Shown: positions 62,503 through 64,000 of the stretch, piece after piece | Layout: every line of letters begins with the position of its first letter | Numbering within the stretch: position 1 is the stretch's first letter | NCBI RefSeq assembly: GCF_000306765.2 | Contig: NC_017941.2 | Span: forward strand, 186,001 to 250,000 | Direction: 5' to 3' | Origin: Haloferax mediterranei ATCC 33500 | Lineage (GTDB): Archaea; Halobacteriota; Halobacteria; Halobacteriales; Haloferacaceae | DNA length: 64,000 nucleotides | The notes under the pieces: generated by a model | Database searches by the model: none | What the model saw: only the letters and a program-made list of their open reading frames with translations | What the model was told of the DNA's origin: nothing | Position numbers and translations under genes: made by a program

Positions 62503-62889
62503 CTACTCTCGGTAATTAACCGTCACTAGTCCATCGACGTGGTCGAAATGGCTGTCTGCGGTGACGAGCGTTCCCCCCGCCTCACGAACGACACCCGCGA
62601 TGAGCGTATCCAGTGCGCCGATGGGTGTCCCGTTAGCATGGAGTTCCGCGTCAATCTTCGCCGCTTCTGCAGCGCCATCGATGGTAAGTGGGAGTGACTC
62701 TAACCAGTCCAACCCGTCGCGTGTACTTTCGACACCGTCCGATCCGCGTAGTCTCGCACCCCCAACAAACACCTTGTGCAGCGCGACCGTCGGAGCGAAG
62801 TATGGTTGCTGGCTTTCTTCGAGGAACTCCGCGATAGCTTGCTCTCCCTCCAAGTAGTCAATGAGAGCGTTCGTGTCGAGGCAGTTCAC
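62503..62889 (-). CDS. vapC: VapC-type PIN domain toxin
   Basis: A 128-residue PIN domain with acidic residues at the expected sites: D5 (CLDTNALIDYL), ALDTLIAGV and TADSHFDHV. VapC toxins are magnesium-dependent RNases, commonly cutting initiator tRNA or rRNA. The start overlaps the antitoxin gene's end by 4 nt. Confidence 0.88.
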   Translation of the reverse strand: MNCLDTNALIDYLEGEQAIAEFLEESQQPYFAPTVALHKVFVGGARLRGSDGVESTRDGLDWLESLPLTIDGAAEAAKIDAELHANGTPIGALDTLIAGVVREAGGTLVTADSHFDHVDGLVTVNYRE

Positions 62890-63110
62890 AGTGATGCCTG
62901 TCGATTCTCGAAGTCTTCGTCAAACTCCTCTTGAGCGTCTTCCACTGCCTCACGAAGGCCCGACTCTTTCCACGAACCGAAGCCCTTCATTACGTCTTCC
63001 TCTCCTCCAGTGACTCGAAGAAGAACGTCAGTGAAGCTCTCGTCACCGCGCTTCATCGCACGAAGTCGCTCGTACGCTTCCTCGGTCACAGTGATTGTCT
63101 TCGTTGCCAT
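62886..63110 (-). CDS. vapB: VapB-type antitoxin
   Basis: A 74-residue antitoxin (UPF0330/DUF217 type) starting ATKTITVTEEAYERLRAMKRG, with an RHH-like DNA-binding N-terminus (TITVTEEAYERL) and an acidic tail (FDEDFENRQ) to neutralise VapC. It is upstream of and overlaps the toxin gene, as normal. ATG 63110 is used. Confidence 0.87.
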   Translation of the reverse strand: MATKTITVTEEAYERLRAMKRGDESFTDVLLRVTGGEEDVMKGFGSWKESGLREAVEDAQEEFDEDFENRQASL

Positions 63111-63178
63111 CACGTAAACATACACGTACACATGGAAATGAGTTATGGAGGTCCAACACTATGTTTGGTACCTAACAA

Positions 63179-63577
63179 ATGACAAAACTCAAAGTGATAG
63201 TTGGTAGGCGGAGTACTCTCGACGAGTGCGCACGCTAACGAATCAAGGCCGCACAGGAAGACGAAGAAATCGAGGATGCACATCTAATCCTCAACTTCGA
63301 ATCGTACGCTGAACTCGGCAGACTGCTCAGCCCGAAGAATCTGAGATTGCTGGAAGCAATCGCCACGGACTCACCTCAGAGTATCCGCGAGGCTGCGGAG
63401 TTGATGAACCGTGATTACAAGCAGGTCCACCGGAACCTGACTGAACTCGAAGATATCGGCGTTATCGAATTCGAAGGTGGCGAATCGGGGCTACGAAAGA
63501 AGCCAGTGGTAGCCTACGATGGTCTTGAAATCGACTTTCCATTCGACAAGTCGAGCGGCTCCGACGTGACCCAATAA
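63179..63577 (+). pseudogene. HVO_A0114-like DNA-binding protein gene interrupted by a stop codon
   Basis: From ATG 63179 the frame encodes MTKLKVIVGRRSTLDECAR and then meets a TAA at 63236-63238. Reading on in the same frame gives IKAAQEDEEIEDAHLILNFE, SYAELGRLLSPKNLRLLEAI, a winged helix (SIREAAELMNRDYKQVHRNL) and KPVVAYDGLEIDFPFD, the typical core of the HVO_A0114 family as I recall it. Nothing else is disrupted, so a single nonsense change is likely. A TTG at 63347 could start a shortened version. Confidence 0.7.
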
Positions 63578-63580
63578 CCC

Positions 63581-64000
63581 TCACTCTTCAAGAAAGACGG
63601 CGAAGTCACGAGCCGGTGAGCGAAACCTGGCTTCATCGATCCAGCGTTTGAGGTACTCATCAGCGGTCTCTGCCGAACGCTCACTGACCTTCGACCTCCT
63701 TCGGCGCGAAGACCTGCGTCCAGGTGACTTGTGCGTAGTCCGACCACGTTTCCGGGAGGCCCACGAGAAACCGAACTCGTCGACGAGAGTCGCCGGGGTG
63801 ATTTTCGCAGCGATGATGTCACGCGCAGGGGTCGGCGCATAGACGGTGAAGAGGTAGACACCGCCCTCCTTGAGGAGGTGCTCGTGCTGGCTCCGCCGGG
63901 GAAGGAACCGTCCGCGGCGCTGCGCTTCGCCGTCGGCGCCCATCGCGCTCTTGATTTCGACGACAGCCCCGGGTTCGAGCAGACAGATGCCGACGAACGG
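63581..64000 (-). CDS. Putative PD-(D/E)XK-type protein, partial (runs off the window)
   Basis: The frame continues beyond 64000, so the N-terminus is missing; 139 residues are visible. The start of the visible part has VVEIKSAMG, an E-x-K motif as in PD-(D/E)XK nucleases, followed by a basic LPRRSQHEHLLKEGG and YLFTVYAP. The ATG at 63943 is internal. It resembles mobile-element-associated hypothetical proteins of haloarchaea. Nuclease function is inference. Confidence 0.55.
   Translation of the reverse strand, partial: PFVGICLLEPGAVVEIKSAMGADGEAQRRGRFLPRRSQHEHLLKEGGVYLFTVYAPTPARDIIAAKITPATLVDEFGFSWASRKRGRTTHKSPGRRSSRRRRSKVSERSAETADEYLKRWIDEARFRSPARDFAVFLEE

Overview
This 64 kb window is chromosomal DNA from a haloarchaeon, very probably a Haloferax close to H. 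volcanii. The evidence is high GC, strongly acidic proteins, archaeal-type promoters (TATA elements about 25-32 bp before leaderless starts), archaeal information-processing genes (RfcS, MCM, TFB, SAMP2, Trm1, archaeal-type AlaRS), PGF-CTERM surface proteins, an archaeal pilin, and a gene order and SAMP2 sequence I recall from H. volcanii. No rRNA, tRNA or CRISPR array was found. Almost all of it reads as core genome. Accessory material is limited to a few repeats, IS200/IS605-like remnants and the last 1.8 kb. DUF numbers and the HVO_0234 and HVO_A0114 family names are recalled, not looked up.

Layout. 1-2.0 kb: end of larB, an ABC-2 permease whose ATPase partner is reduced to its C-terminal domain, and a GIY-YIG protein. 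2-9.5 kb: phosphohexomutase, wHTH, GNAT, a redoxin, SAMP2 divergent from rfcS, a GAF-GAF-PAS histidine kinase and TspO. 9.6-15.9 kb: alaS, a hydrolase without its serine, an 80-bp palindromic element, a glutamine amidotransferase, an acyl-CoA dehydrogenase and a small protein with a clean operator-like palindrome. 16-20.5 kb: a tandem pair of PGF-CTERM proteins with duplicated promoters, ferredoxin, glyoxalase-fold protein, an 11/22-bp periodic repeat array, a pilin and a ferritin-like protein. 20.7-25 kb: a membrane heterodisulfide-reductase-like Fe-S protein and the biotin transporter bioY-bioM-bioN behind a BirA-type operator.

25-37 kb: MCM helicase interrupted by two homing-endonuclease inteins, followed by uncharacterised haloarchaeal genes, a MinD/ParA ATPase, TFB, a predicted HTH protein and a second ParA-like protein with a destroyed Walker A. 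37-45.7 kb: HIT protein, GC-rich palindrome and repeats, uracil-DNA glycosylase, PRPP synthetase, beta-propeller and SWIM proteins, Trm1, a BrkB-like protein, PAP2 phosphatase and a methyltransferase. 45.8-50.7 kb: glnA divergent from an Lrp regulator, a 94-bp tandem repeat derived from the end of an M29 aminopeptidase gene, and threonine aldolase. 50.7-61.4 kb: CDF transporter, metallophosphoesterase, a possible structured RNA, membrane-anchored wHTH, PiT transporter, CBS/DUF21 protein, glutaredoxin plus a cysteine-free redoxin, Sua5, a Cas4-like protein and a membrane/spermidine-synthase fusion. 61.4-64 kb: small proteins, a TnpB-type end, VapBC, a regulator broken by a stop codon and the end of a putative PD-(D/E)XK protein.

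The most unusual items are the two inteins with extra HTH modules, the 11-bp periodic array (18897-19138), the BirA-like operator, tandem copies of gene 3' ends downstream of two genes, several proteins that kept a fold but lost catalytic residues (hydrolase, ParA-like, redoxin, Cas4-like), and an unexplained base-paired intergenic region at 52.5-52.7 kb.
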